Shown: one piece after another, positions 15,404 to 23,590 of the stretch
Position numbering within the stretch: the stretch's first letter is position 1
Layout of the letters: each line of letters starts with the position of its first letter
Origin: Alistipes sp.
GTDB lineage: Bacteria > Bacteroidota > Bacteroidia > Bacteroidales > Rikenellaceae
Reading direction: 5' to 3'
Assembly: GCA_020026415.1 (NCBI GenBank)
Contig: JAHHQL010000021.1
Coordinates: 1 to 29,636 of the forward strand
DNA: 29,636 nucleotides
Position numbers and translations under genes: made by a program
Notes under the pieces: generated by a model
The model's database searches: none
Seen by the model: only the letters and a program-made list of their open reading frames with translations
Told to the model about the DNA's origin: nothing

Positions 15404-16696
15404 TTACTCGGCGATGACCAGATAGTAGTTCTTCTTACCCTTCTGAACGAGGATGTATTTGCCGTCGATCAGATCCTCCCCGGTGACGGGACGTGCGGGA
15501 TCAGTGACCTTCTCCTTGTTGATCGAAAGACCGCCGCCCTGTACCATCTTGCGGCACTCGCCCTTCGACGAGAAGATCCGGGTCTGCACGGCGCAGAAGT
15601 CGAGGAACGCCTCTCCCAGCGCGGATTTCTCCACGTGGAACTGGGGAACACCCTCGAATACCTGAAGAAGGGTCTGCTCGTCCAGGTGCTTCAAAGCCTC
15701 CGAAGTGGCATTGCCGAACAGGATGTTCGATGCCTCGACGGCCTTCTCGTACTCCTCGCGCGAGTGGATCATGACGGTGACCTCCTCGGCCAGACGCTTC
15801 TGTAACAGACGCAGATGGGGTGCCTGACGGTGCTCGGCGATCAGGTTCTCGATCGTTTCGCGGTCGAGCAGCGTGAAGATCTTGATGTAACGCTCGGCAT
15901 CCTCGTCGCTGACGTTCAACCAGAACTGGTAGAACTTGTAGGGCGAGGTGTAGCGGGGATCCAACCATACGTTACCGCTCTCGGTCTTGCCGAACTTCGT
16001 TCCGTCGGCCTTCGTGATCAGCGGGCAGGTGATGGCGTAGGCCTCTTTACCCAACTTGCGGCGGATCAACTCCGTACCTGTGGTGATGTTGCCCCATTGG
16101 TCGGCACCGCCCAACTGAATCTTGCAGTTCATCGCCTCGTAGAGGTGCATGAAGTCGTAACCCTGAACCAACTGGTAGGTAAATTCGGTGAATGACATAC
16201 CGTCACCCTCACCATTGAAACGCTTCTTGACCGAATCTTTGGCCATCATGTAATTGACGGTGATCAGTTTGCCGATGTCGCGGATGAAATCAAGGAACGA
16301 GAACTCCTTCATCCAGTCGTAGTTATTGACCATGACGGCGGCGTTGGGCGCATCCGACTCGAAGTCGAGCAGTTTGGCAAGTTGGCGTTTGATGGCTTCC
16401 TGATTGTGGCGCAGGGTCTTCTCGTCGAGCAGGTTACGCTCCTGCGATTTGCCCGAAGGGTCGCCGATCATACCCGTTGCACCGCCCACCAAAGCCACGG
16501 GACGGTGGCCGCACAACTGGAAGTGTTTGAGGATCATCACGCTCACCAAGTGACCGATGTGCAGTGAATCGGCCGTGGGGTCGATACCCACATACGCCGT
16601 AGTCATCTCTTTTTCAAGTTGTTCCTTGGCTCCGGGCATGATCGTGTGGATCATACCGCGCCACTCCAATTCTTCGATAAAATTCTTAGTTGCCAT
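15404..16696 (-). CDS. tyrS: Tyrosyl-tRNA synthetase
   Basis: This class I synthetase charges tRNA-Tyr. The 430-residue protein has the HIGH motif at H46-H49 (DSLHIGHLVSV). The KMSKS-equivalent loop is KFGKT (234-238, within ADGTKFGKTESG). Tyr-binding residues lie in YQLVQGYDFMHL and GGADQWGN. A C-terminal S4-like RNA-binding domain (about 360-430) includes RKMVQGGGLSINKEKV. It sits 38 nt after dnaX. Confidence 0.97.
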   Translation of the reverse strand: MATKNFIEELEWRGMIHTIMPGAKEQLEKEMTTAYVGIDPTADSLHIGHLVSVMILKHFQLCGHRPVALVGGATGMIGDPSGKSQERNLLDEKTLRHNQEAIKRQLAKLLDFESDAPNAAVMVNNYDWMKEFSFLDFIRDIGKLITVNYMMAKDSVKKRFNGEGDGMSFTEFTYQLVQGYDFMHLYEAMNCKIQLGGADQWGNITTGTELIRRKLGKEAYAITCPLITKADGTKFGKTESGNVWLDPRYTSPYKFYQFWLNVSDEDAERYIKIFTLLDRETIENLIAEHRQAPHLRLLQKRLAEEVTVMIHSREEYEKAVEASNILFGNATSEALKHLDEQTLLQVFEGVPQFHVEKSALGEAFLDFCAVQTRIFSSKGECRKMVQGGGLSINKEKVTDPARPVTGEDLIDGKYILVQKGKKNYYLVIAE

Positions 16697-16734
16697 TTAT
16701 ATAACTGTTTTTTCGTTTTCAAATTTGTTTTTCC

Positions 16735-18786
16735 CTATTCGGGATTCAGATCGAGGGTTTTGCAAAAATCGCCCAATTCGGAGTTTTTGTCGGACAGGTA
16801 TTTCAACCGATCCTCCAATTTTATGGGGCGCGATGCACGGATCTTTTCATTGACCTTCACCTCCAAATCGAGTACACCGTTGATTCCGGCGACCTCGGCG
16901 AAACTGCGCAACATCGAATTGCGTGTACGCATCATCTCGTCGTGGAGTTCCGTTGTCGGGACGCTTACCGTGATGCGGTTGCCGTCGATCTTCATCAACT
17001 CGAATGCCGCCAGAAAACGCGGACGGCGTGTCTGGATCAACTCCATCAACTTCGGGCGTGCCTCGTCGAGTTTGCGTGCCGACTCGGGGTCGGTCACTGC
17101 GCCCGATGTCGCAACGGGTTGTCCCTCGGCATCGGTTTTCGCAGACGGGGTGTCCTGTTTGGCCTCGGCAATCAGTTCCGTGAGCGAAGTGCCGAAAAGC
17201 GAACTTGCCGCTTTGGGTTTGCGACCGCGGGCGGGTTTCGGTTCGGGCGTTGCCACGGGTTCTGCGACGGGTGCGGGAGCAACCTCGGAAACGGATGTAT
17301 GTCCGGTCGTCACGGGAGCGGTCTTTTCGACAGGTGCCGCAACCTTTTCAGGCTCTGCGGGCATTGGTGTCGTTGTTGTCGGCTTTCCCGCGGGTTTTAC
17401 TTCGGCAGGTTGCGCAACAGGCGTATCGTTATGCACGGGTTCGGCGGATGCAATGTCCTTCGTGATGCGTACCGAGATCGAAGGCTTTACCGCGGGACGG
17501 GGCTCTGCGCTTACGGCTTTGGGTGCCGTTTGTGGTGCGGAAGCGGCACTTGCGGGGCGCGGAGCCGTTTGTGGTGCGGAAGCCGGGGTCGGTGCGGATG
17601 TCGGACGGACGGGCTGCTGCGGTCGTGCTGCCTTGGGGGCGGCGGGATCGGGCAGCGGTGCGTCAATCGAAAAGAGCGGGTTTACCTCATTTTTTTTTTG
17701 ACCCAGACCTGCAATCTTCATCAGACCCAGTTCAACGAGCAGTCGTCGGTTGGACGACTGACGGATCCTACCGTCGAGTTCCGTGAGAATTGAAATCGCT
17801 CCGAACAGGAACCCGGCAGTGCAGGCGCTTGCCTGCGTCCGGTATCGCTCCATGAGCGTGCCGGTCATTTCGATGAGTTTGAGCGTATTGACATCCTGCG
17901 CCATCAACAGATCGCGCATGTGGCGGTTCAGACCCGCCATAAAGATCTGATCGGAAAATCCACGTGAAAGCACATCGTCGAATGCCACCAGAGCATCGAC
18001 ATAACGTCCTTCGACCAACATCCGGGTGATGTCGAAGTAGGTGTCGTAATCCAGCACGTTGAGCGTGCGGGCTACATTTTTGTATTCGAGGGTCGTTCCG
18101 CAGAACGAAACCGCCTTGTCGAACATCGAAAGGGCATCGCGCATGCCTCCGTCGGCTTTCTGCGCAATGAGGTTCAGCGACTCTTCGTCGGATGTAATGC
18201 CCTCCTTGCGGGCAATCTCACCCAGATAGCCGACCACATCCTCCACACGGATGCGGTTGAAGTCGTAGATCTGACAACGCGACAGGATTGTGGGGATGAT
18301 TTTGTGTTTCTCGGTGGTGGCGAGGATGAATACGGCGTGGGCAGGGGGTTCTTCGAGTGTTTTCAGAAAGGCGTTGAAGGCGTTCGACGAAAGCATGTGT
18401 ACCTCGTCGATGATGAACACCGAGTAACGTCCCGACTGGGGAAGAATACGCACCTGCTCGATGAGCGTGCGGATGTCCTCGACCGAGTTGTTCGAGGCGG
18501 CATCGAGTTCGTGGATGTTGAGCGAGCGACCCTCGTTGAAGGCACGGCACGATTCGCATTCGTTGCAGGCCTCGGCTCCTGCGGGGTGCATGCAGTTGAT
18601 GGCCTTGGCAAAAATACGGGCACAGGTTGTTTTGCCCACTCCGCGGGGGCCGCAGAACAGGTACGCATGAGCCAACTGTCCGCGCTCGATGGCATTGCGG
18701 AGCGTGGAAGTGATGTGCTGCTGACCGACAACCGACGAAAAGGTTGCGGGGCGGTATTTGCGTGCGCTGACGATGAAATCACTCAT
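16735..18786 (-). CDS. dnaX: DNA polymerase III subunits gamma/tau
   Basis: DnaX is the ATPase of the clamp loader; the full-length tau form also links polymerase and helicase. The product from ATG 18786 has 683 residues. Walker A is GPRGVGKT (46-53), the zinc site is C65/C74/C77/C80, DEVH is at 127-130, and the sensor SRC is near 159-161. Domains I-III end near residue 365. After that come a long Pro/Ala/Thr-rich linker (about 370-565) and a C-terminal folded domain. The frame extends upstream to 18921, but the family start MSDFIVSARKYRP fixes 18786. An A10 run at the domain III boundary could give a 366-residue gamma form. Confidence 0.96.
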   Translation of the reverse strand: MSDFIVSARKYRPATFSSVVGQQHITSTLRNAIERGQLAHAYLFCGPRGVGKTTCARIFAKAINCMHPAGAEACNECESCRAFNEGRSLNIHELDAASNNSVEDIRTLIEQVRILPQSGRYSVFIIDEVHMLSSNAFNAFLKTLEEPPAHAVFILATTEKHKIIPTILSRCQIYDFNRIRVEDVVGYLGEIARKEGITSDEESLNLIAQKADGGMRDALSMFDKAVSFCGTTLEYKNVARTLNVLDYDTYFDITRMLVEGRYVDALVAFDDVLSRGFSDQIFMAGLNRHMRDLLMAQDVNTLKLIEMTGTLMERYRTQASACTAGFLFGAISILTELDGRIRQSSNRRLLVELGLMKIAGLGQKKNEVNPLFSIDAPLPDPAAPKAARPQQPVRPTSAPTPASAPQTAPRPASAASAPQTAPKAVSAEPRPAVKPSISVRITKDIASAEPVHNDTPVAQPAEVKPAGKPTTTTPMPAEPEKVAAPVEKTAPVTTGHTSVSEVAPAPVAEPVATPEPKPARGRKPKAASSLFGTSLTELIAEAKQDTPSAKTDAEGQPVATSGAVTDPESARKLDEARPKLMELIQTRRPRFLAAFELMKIDGNRITVSVPTTELHDEMMRTRNSMLRSFAEVAGINGVLDLEVKVNEKIRASRPIKLEDRLKYLSDKNSELGDFCKTLDLNPE
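17690..17699 (-). other. A10 slippage site in dnaX (candidate gamma-subunit switch)
   Basis: The coding strand reads C-A10-TGAGGTAA. In the normal frame it encodes Q363-K-K-N-E-V. Adding one A (or a -1 ribosomal shift) gives Q-K-K-K-stop (TGA). Losing one A (or a +1 shift) gives Q-K-K-M-R-stop (TAA). Both end the protein right after clamp-loader domain III, where gamma subunits end. Known analogues are transcriptional slippage on an A9 run in Thermus dnaX and -1 frameshifting in E. coli dnaX. Confidence 0.65.
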
Positions 18787-18884
18787 AATGGTCACAAAGA
18801 TACACATAATGAATGAATTTGGAAATAACACGCCCGCGTTTTTCACGGAAGCGGTCACTTTGTCCGCGGATGGCAGGAGGCGAG

Positions 18885-18920
18885 TGACAATTTGTGACAA
18901 AAATTGACAATCCCGTGACA
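18885..18920. promoter_or_regulatory. Four TGACA direct repeats at 10-11 bp spacing between dnaX and clpB
   Basis: TGACA occurs at 18885, 18895, 18905 and 18916, all on the same strand and one helical turn apart. This is the pattern expected of tandem binding sites for a regulator, upstream of the heat-shock gene clpB and also upstream of dnaX on the other strand. I found no clear TAnnTTTG promoter for clpB, so it may use an alternative sigma factor. Function is inference. Confidence 0.5.
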
Positions 18921-18997
18921 TGATGTCCGCCTTGAAGGTTTGGCAGGGGATTTGCTGGAAGAAGAGTGAAATTTGAAACTTTTAAAAGATTAAAACC

Positions 18998-21595
18998 ATG
19001 AATATCAACACACTTACCGTAAAAGCGCAGGAAGCCTTGCAGGCATCGCTTCTTGCAGCCCGTGAGCGCGGACAGCAGGCTGTCGAACCGCTCCACCTGT
19101 TGAGCGTCTTGATTCGTGAAGACGACTCGCTTCCGTCCTTCTTGTTGGGACGAACGGGTGTTGATGTCCGCCGCCTGCGTGAAGAGGTCGATCGCACAGT
19201 CGGCTCTCTGCCGAGAGTCGAGGGTGCGGGCGAGCAGTTCTTCTCGCAGCCGTTGTCTTTGGTGGTACAGCGCGGTGTGGACTTCACCCGTAAATTTAAC
19301 GATAAATATGCGTCGGTCGAGCACCTGTTGCTCGGACTGATTGCCGAACGCGGCCGTGCGGCCGATCTTTTGAAGCAGCACGGAGCCACGGAACGCGAAC
19401 TTGTCGAGGCGATCACCACCTTCCGTAAGGGTTCGACGATTGATTCGCCGACCGCCGAGAAGGAGTTCGATGCTTTGGGCAAATACGCCGTCAATCTGAA
19501 TGAGCAGGCGCGTTCGGGCAAACTCGACCCCGTGATCGGGCGTGACGAGGAGATCCGTCGTGTGCTTCAGATCCTGTCGCGCCGCACGAAGAACAACCCG
19601 ATTCTGGTCGGTGAGGCGGGTGTTGGAAAGACCGCCATCGCCGAGGGTATCGCCCACCGTATTGTCGATGGGGATGTGCCCGAAAACCTGAAATCGAAGG
19701 TCATCTATTCGCTGGATATGGGTGCGCTGATTGCCGGTGCGAAGTATCAGGGCGAATTTGAGGAGCGACTGAAGGCCGTCGTGCAGGAGGTCGTGTCGAG
19801 TGACGGCGAGATCCTTCTGTTCATCGATGAGATCCACACGCTGGTCGGTGCGGGCAAATCATCGGGCGCGATGGATGCCGCCAACATCCTCAAACCTGCC
19901 CTCGCGCGTGGTGATTTGCGTACGATCGGTGCCACGACCCTCGACGAATATCAGAAATATTTCGAGCAGGACAAGGCCTTGGAGCGTCGTTTCCAGAAGG
20001 TGATGGTCGATGAACCCTCGAAGGAGGATGCCGTGTCGATCCTGCGTGGATTGAAGGAGCGTTACGAGAACCACCACCAGGTGCGTATCCGTGACGAGGC
20101 GATTGTGGCTGCCGTCGAACTCTCGATGCGTTACATCACTTCGCGATTCCTTCCGGATAAGGCCATTGACCTTGTGGATGAGGCTGCCGCACACCTTCGT
20201 CTGGAGATGAATTCCGTGCCGGAGGAGATTGACGACCTGGATCGTAAGGTGCGTCAGTTGGAGATCGAACGCGAGGCAATCCGCCGTGAGAAGGACGAGG
20301 AGCGCGTGGCGAAACTGACGCAGGAGATCGAGGAGTTGCGTGCGAAGGATTCGGCGATGCGTGCCAAATGGCAGGGGCAGCGCGACATTCTGAAGAAGAT
20401 CCAGCAGGAGAAGGATCAGATCGAGCAACTCAGGGTCGAGGCACACGATGCCGAGCGTCAGGGCGATTACGGACGGGTCGCCGAGATCCGTTACGGAAAG
20501 ATTCGGACTGCCGAACAGCATATCGCCCAACTCAAGGAGCAGAACAAGGCGGTATCGGCCAACGGTGCGATGATCAAGGAGGAGGTCGATGCGCAGGATA
20601 TTGCCGAGGTGATTTCGCGTTGGACGGGCATCCCCGTACAGCGTATGCTGGCCTCCGAGCGCGAGAAACTGCTCCACATGGAACAGGAACTCCACAAACG
20701 TGTCGTCGGACAGGACGGAGCCATCACGGCGATTGCCAATGCCGTGCGCCGTTCGCGTGCCGGACTGAACGACCCGCGTAAGCCGATCGGATCGTTCATC
20801 TTCCTCGGTACGACGGGTGTCGGTAAGACCGAATTGGCGAAGGCACTGGCCGAATTTCTGTTCAACGACGACTCGATGATGACGCGTATTGATATGAGCG
20901 AATATCAGGAACGTCACTCGGTGTCACGACTGGTCGGAGCACCTCCCGGATATGTCGGTTACGACGAGGGCGGACAACTGACCGAAGCCGTGCGGCGCAA
21001 GCCCTATTCGGTCGTGCTGCTCGACGAGATCGAGAAGGCACACCCCGATGTGTTCAACATCCTGTTGCAGGTGCTGGACGACGGTCGTCTGACCGACAAC
21101 AAGGGGCGCACGGTCGATTTCCGCAATACGATCATCATCATGACCTCGAACATGGGTTCGCACCTGATTCAGGAGCACTTCGCCAAGGCATTCGACGGCG
21201 AGCGTGTCTCGGAAGAGGAGGTCGAGCGCACCCGTCAGGATGTGGTCGAGTTGCTCAAGCAGCAGTTGAAACCCGAATTTCTGAACCGTATCGACGAAAT
21301 CGTGATGTTCGAGCCGCTGACGCGCGAGCAGATCGAGCAGATTGTCGATATTCAGATGGGCATCATGAAGGGCATGCTCCGGGAGAACGGCATCGAGATG
21401 GAATACACCGATGCGGCACGTCGTTGGGTGGCCGAAGCGGGATTCGATCCGTTGTTCGGTGCGCGTCCCGTCAAGCGTACGATCCAGTGCACGATCGTCA
21501 ATGAACTTTCGAAGCGAATCCTTGCGGGAGAGGTCGATCGTTCACGCCCGATTCGGATCGACGCGCGTGGCGAAGGCTTGAAATTTGAAAACTAA
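18998..21595 (+). CDS. clpB: ClpB protein disaggregase (Hsp104 family)
   Basis: ClpB is a hexameric AAA+ chaperone that pulls polypeptides out of aggregates with the DnaK system. The 865-residue protein has the full architecture: an N-domain of two Clp_N repeats (1-145), Walker A1 GEAGVGKT (205-212), and a first Walker B in LLFIDEIHTLVG. The coiled-coil middle domain (about 400-530) distinguishes ClpB from ClpA and ClpC, and Walker A2 GTTGVGKTE starts near 604. The C-terminal sensor motif GARPVKRTIQ is present. It is monocistronic. Regulation by heat or protein damage is expected from the family; the TGACA array upstream may be part of it. Confidence 0.98.
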   Translation: MNINTLTVKAQEALQASLLAARERGQQAVEPLHLLSVLIREDDSLPSFLLGRTGVDVRRLREEVDRTVGSLPRVEGAGEQFFSQPLSLVVQRGVDFTRKFNDKYASVEHLLLGLIAERGRAADLLKQHGATERELVEAITTFRKGSTIDSPTAEKEFDALGKYAVNLNEQARSGKLDPVIGRDEEIRRVLQILSRRTKNNPILVGEAGVGKTAIAEGIAHRIVDGDVPENLKSKVIYSLDMGALIAGAKYQGEFEERLKAVVQEVVSSDGEILLFIDEIHTLVGAGKSSGAMDAANILKPALARGDLRTIGATTLDEYQKYFEQDKALERRFQKVMVDEPSKEDAVSILRGLKERYENHHQVRIRDEAIVAAVELSMRYITSRFLPDKAIDLVDEAAAHLRLEMNSVPEEIDDLDRKVRQLEIEREAIRREKDEERVAKLTQEIEELRAKDSAMRAKWQGQRDILKKIQQEKDQIEQLRVEAHDAERQGDYGRVAEIRYGKIRTAEQHIAQLKEQNKAVSANGAMIKEEVDAQDIAEVISRWTGIPVQRMLASEREKLLHMEQELHKRVVGQDGAITAIANAVRRSRAGLNDPRKPIGSFIFLGTTGVGKTELAKALAEFLFNDDSMMTRIDMSEYQERHSVSRLVGAPPGYVGYDEGGQLTEAVRRKPYSVVLLDEIEKAHPDVFNILLQVLDDGRLTDNKGRTVDFRNTIIIMTSNMGSHLIQEHFAKAFDGERVSEEEVERTRQDVVELLKQQLKPEFLNRIDEIVMFEPLTREQIEQIVDIQMGIMKGMLRENGIEMEYTDAARRWVAEAGFDPLFGARPVKRTIQCTIVNELSKRILAGEVDRSRPIRIDARGEGLKFEN

Positions 21596-21623
21596 TGATT
21601 TGATTATTTGATCGTTTGTAGTG

Positions 21624-21663
21624 AAGGAGACGTTTCCCTAAAAGGGAAAACGCCTCCTTTTTT
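21624..21663. terminator. Terminator between clpB and the convergent glycosyltransferase gene
   Basis: AAGGAGACGTTTCCCT folds onto AGGGAAAACGCCTCCTT, with one mismatch and one bulge, followed by TTTTT. The minus-strand gene's stop codon (21664-21662) lies in the T run. Confidence 0.85.
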
Positions 21664-22591
21664 ATAATCCCCGGCGGGCGATTTTCCACGCCAGCCAATT
21701 ATAGACCTGCATCAGATGGGGTCGCCACGAGGCGGGCAGGCGGTTCAGCCAGATGATTTTGCGGAGTGTGGAGCGATATACCCGCGTATAAGCGAAAAAG
21801 CGGGCGGTGCGGGCGGAATCCTCCGTCCCTCCCTTGATGCAGATGACAAGTGCTTTCCCCAAGGCGGCGCGGGCGACAAATTCGCGGTCGGCATCGGATG
21901 CCGCGGGGTCGTAGAGTTCCTCGAACGAGTGGGCGCAATGTTCGGGCGTATAAATTGAGGCGGAGCGGTTGGAGGCTTCGCGCGAATAATCGACTTCGGG
22001 GACAGGAGAAAAGCAAACCTTGTAACGGCGGGCGATCCGAATCCACATGTAAAGATCTTCGCCGATCTTCATGCCTTCGGGGAAAAGACCCACGGAGTCG
22101 AAAACCCGTTTCGGGATGCAACTTGTCGAGGGAATGGCGATGTAGCGGTGTGCCGATTCACGGAAGAAATCCCCGACGATTCCCCGTGTGGCAGGGCAGG
22201 GGGCGGGGGTGAGTCCCTCGCGGCTGAGGATGTTGAATCCCGTGGCGTAAAGACCGCAATCGGGAAACTCTTCGATCAGAGAGACGATCTCCTCCAGAAA
22301 ATCGGGATGCCACCGATCGTCGGCATCGAGCAGGGCGATGTAATCTCCCGCAGCCTCACGGATGGCGCGGTTACGGGCAACGCAGACGCCTCCGTTCTTC
22401 TGGCGGATGATGCGGATCAGGGGCGATTGTACCGAGGCGGCACGCTCGGCACTGCGGTCGGTTGAGCCGTCATCGACCACGAGGATCTCGACGGGCGCAA
22501 ATGACTGCGCCACCGCCGATCGAAGCGTGGTTTCGATCTCGGATTCCTTGTTGTAAAGGGGTATGACAACCGATATGCGGGGACGGGACAT
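21662..22591 (-). CDS. GT2-family (GT-A fold) glycosyltransferase
   Basis: The 309-residue product starts RISVVIPLYNKE and shows the GT2 signature: VVDDGSTD (D40, D41), the metal-binding DxD as LLDADDRW (D89, D91), and a late acidic pair GEDLYMW (E178-D179) that may contain the catalytic base. There is no clear membrane span, so it probably works at the cytoplasmic face on LPS, O-antigen or capsule precursors. The ATG at 22591 is chosen over an in-frame start at 22705 because family sequence begins just after it and a promoter lies at 22610-22640. It is divergent from an MptE-like gene with which it shares the promoter region. Confidence 0.88.
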   Translation of the reverse strand: MSRPRISVVIPLYNKESEIETTLRSAVAQSFAPVEILVVDDGSTDRSAERAASVQSPLIRIIRQKNGGVCVARNRAIREAAGDYIALLDADDRWHPDFLEEIVSLIEEFPDCGLYATGFNILSREGLTPAPCPATRGIVGDFFRESAHRYIAIPSTSCIPKRVFDSVGLFPEGMKIGEDLYMWIRIARRYKVCFSPVPEVDYSREASNRSASIYTPEHCAHSFEELYDPAASDADREFVARAALGKALVICIKGGTEDSARTARFFAYTRVYRSTLRKIIWLNRLPASWRPHLMQVYNWLAWKIARRGL

Positions 22592-22606
22592 GAATTGTGG
22601 GTTTAG

Positions 22607-22640
22607 TTGCGAAGGTATCGGTTTTTTGCTACATTTGCAA
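22607..22640. promoter_or_regulatory. Interlocked divergent promoters for the GT2 and MptE-like genes
   Basis: Plus strand: TTG (22607-22609), 20 nt, TACATTTG (22630-22637), for the MptE-like gene. Minus strand: TTG (22640-22638), 20 nt, TACCTTCG (22617-22610), one mismatch, for the GT2 gene. The two promoters occupy the same 34 bp and form an imperfect inverted repeat, so only one polymerase can bind at a time. Both leaders would be only about 12 nt. Confidence 0.65.
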
Positions 22641-22655
22641 ATAAAAGGCTTTACG

Positions 22656-23540
22656 ATGAAGGCAACCCGAACGATTCTTGATTTCTGCGCAAACACGGGA
22701 CGCACGCTGTTTTACTTTGCGGTGATGGCCGTGAAGGAAAATTTCCGCAACTACATCTCGCGTGCGGGTGCGGGCATCACCCTCCGCGACGGGGTCGTGG
22801 TGATGGGAAACGGCCCGTCGCTGCGCGAGGATTTGCCACGGCTTCTGGAGCGCGGGGAACACCTCAAGAAGGATTTTATGGCGGTGAATTACTTTGCCGA
22901 GGACGATCGCTTCGCGGAGGTGAAACCGGCCTGCTATGTGCTGTCCGATCCGATGTTTTTCCGTCGGAGCGGTTTCCGGGAGCGGGTGGACGGACTGTAC
23001 CGCCTCTTGAACGAGCGCGTCACTTGGCCGATGACCCTCTATGTGCAGTACTACAATCCCGAACGGTTCGACTACCGCCGCGTGTTGCCCAATCGCAACA
23101 TCCGCATCGTGCCGTTTCACTCGCAGGTTTATCACGGATTCCGTCGTCTGGAGTTCTGGTTGTTCCGCCACGGATTGGGTAGTGCCAACTACGGCACGGT
23201 GGTGCAGAATTGTGTGTATATTGCCCTGCTGCTGGGTTACAAGCAGGTGGAACTTTTCGGTGTGGATCACACGCTGTTGGAGGGTTTGTGTGTCGATGAG
23301 AAGAATCGTCTCTGCCGTCGCGTGGTGCATTACTACGACGACCGACCCGCCGAGGTGAAGCCCATTTGTCAGAATGTGCCCCCCGTGCCCTATACCATGT
23401 CGGTTTATCTGGCGGAATTGGCGGAGTTGTTTCGCGGGCATGAGATTCTGAACGATTACGCCCGCTCCGTCGGGGCGCGGATCATCAACCGCACACGCGG
23501 GTCGATGATTGATGCCTACGAGCGCGAACCTTTAGCATGA
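22656..23540 (+). CDS. MptE-like/DUF115 Rossmann-fold protein, probably glycan-related
   Basis: The 294-residue product from ATG 22656 has VVVMGNGPSL (47-56), the loop typical of DUF115/MptE-like domains, later LFGVDHTLL, and a C-terminal stretch of mixed alpha/beta pattern. In archaea MptE-like proteins are pterin pyrophosphokinases; bacterial DUF115 relatives often modify or transfer surface sugars. Its divergent pairing with a GT2 glycosyltransferase favours a surface-glycan role (inference). The open frame extends to 22563, but the promoter at 22630-22637 rules out that longer start. A strong terminator follows directly. Confidence 0.65.
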   Translation: MKATRTILDFCANTGRTLFYFAVMAVKENFRNYISRAGAGITLRDGVVVMGNGPSLREDLPRLLERGEHLKKDFMAVNYFAEDDRFAEVKPACYVLSDPMFFRRSGFRERVDGLYRLLNERVTWPMTLYVQYYNPERFDYRRVLPNRNIRIVPFHSQVYHGFRRLEFWLFRHGLGSANYGTVVQNCVYIALLLGYKQVELFGVDHTLLEGLCVDEKNRLCRRVVHYYDDRPAEVKPICQNVPPVPYTMSVYLAELAELFRGHEILNDYARSVGARIINRTRGSMIDAYEREPLA

Positions 23541-23541
23541 A

Positions 23542-23574
23542 AAAATCCCCGTTCCATGTGGAGCGGGGATTTTC
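23542..23574. terminator. Bidirectional terminator between the MptE-like and CDF genes
   Basis: AAAATCCCCGTTCC and GGAGCGGGGATTTT form a 14-bp stem around ATGT, with As before and Ts after. It can serve the genes on both sides. Confidence 0.88.
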
Positions 23575-23590
23575 TGTGTCTGTATGCAGG

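Noticed and set aside
16942..17793. Plus-strand Cys/Gly/Arg-rich frames inside dnaX
   Set aside because: Shadow frames caused by the Pro/Ala-rich linker codons of dnaX.
18787..18921. Longer N-terminus for DnaX
   Set aside because: DnaX homologues begin at the MSDFIVSARKYRP-type sequence; the extension is unlike the family.
19859..20917. A 352-codon open frame antisense to clpB
   Set aside because: Leu/His/Arg-rich shadow of an unmistakable ClpB gene.
22563..22655. Upstream start for the MptE-like protein
   Set aside because: It would run through the promoter elements and overlap the divergent GT2 gene.
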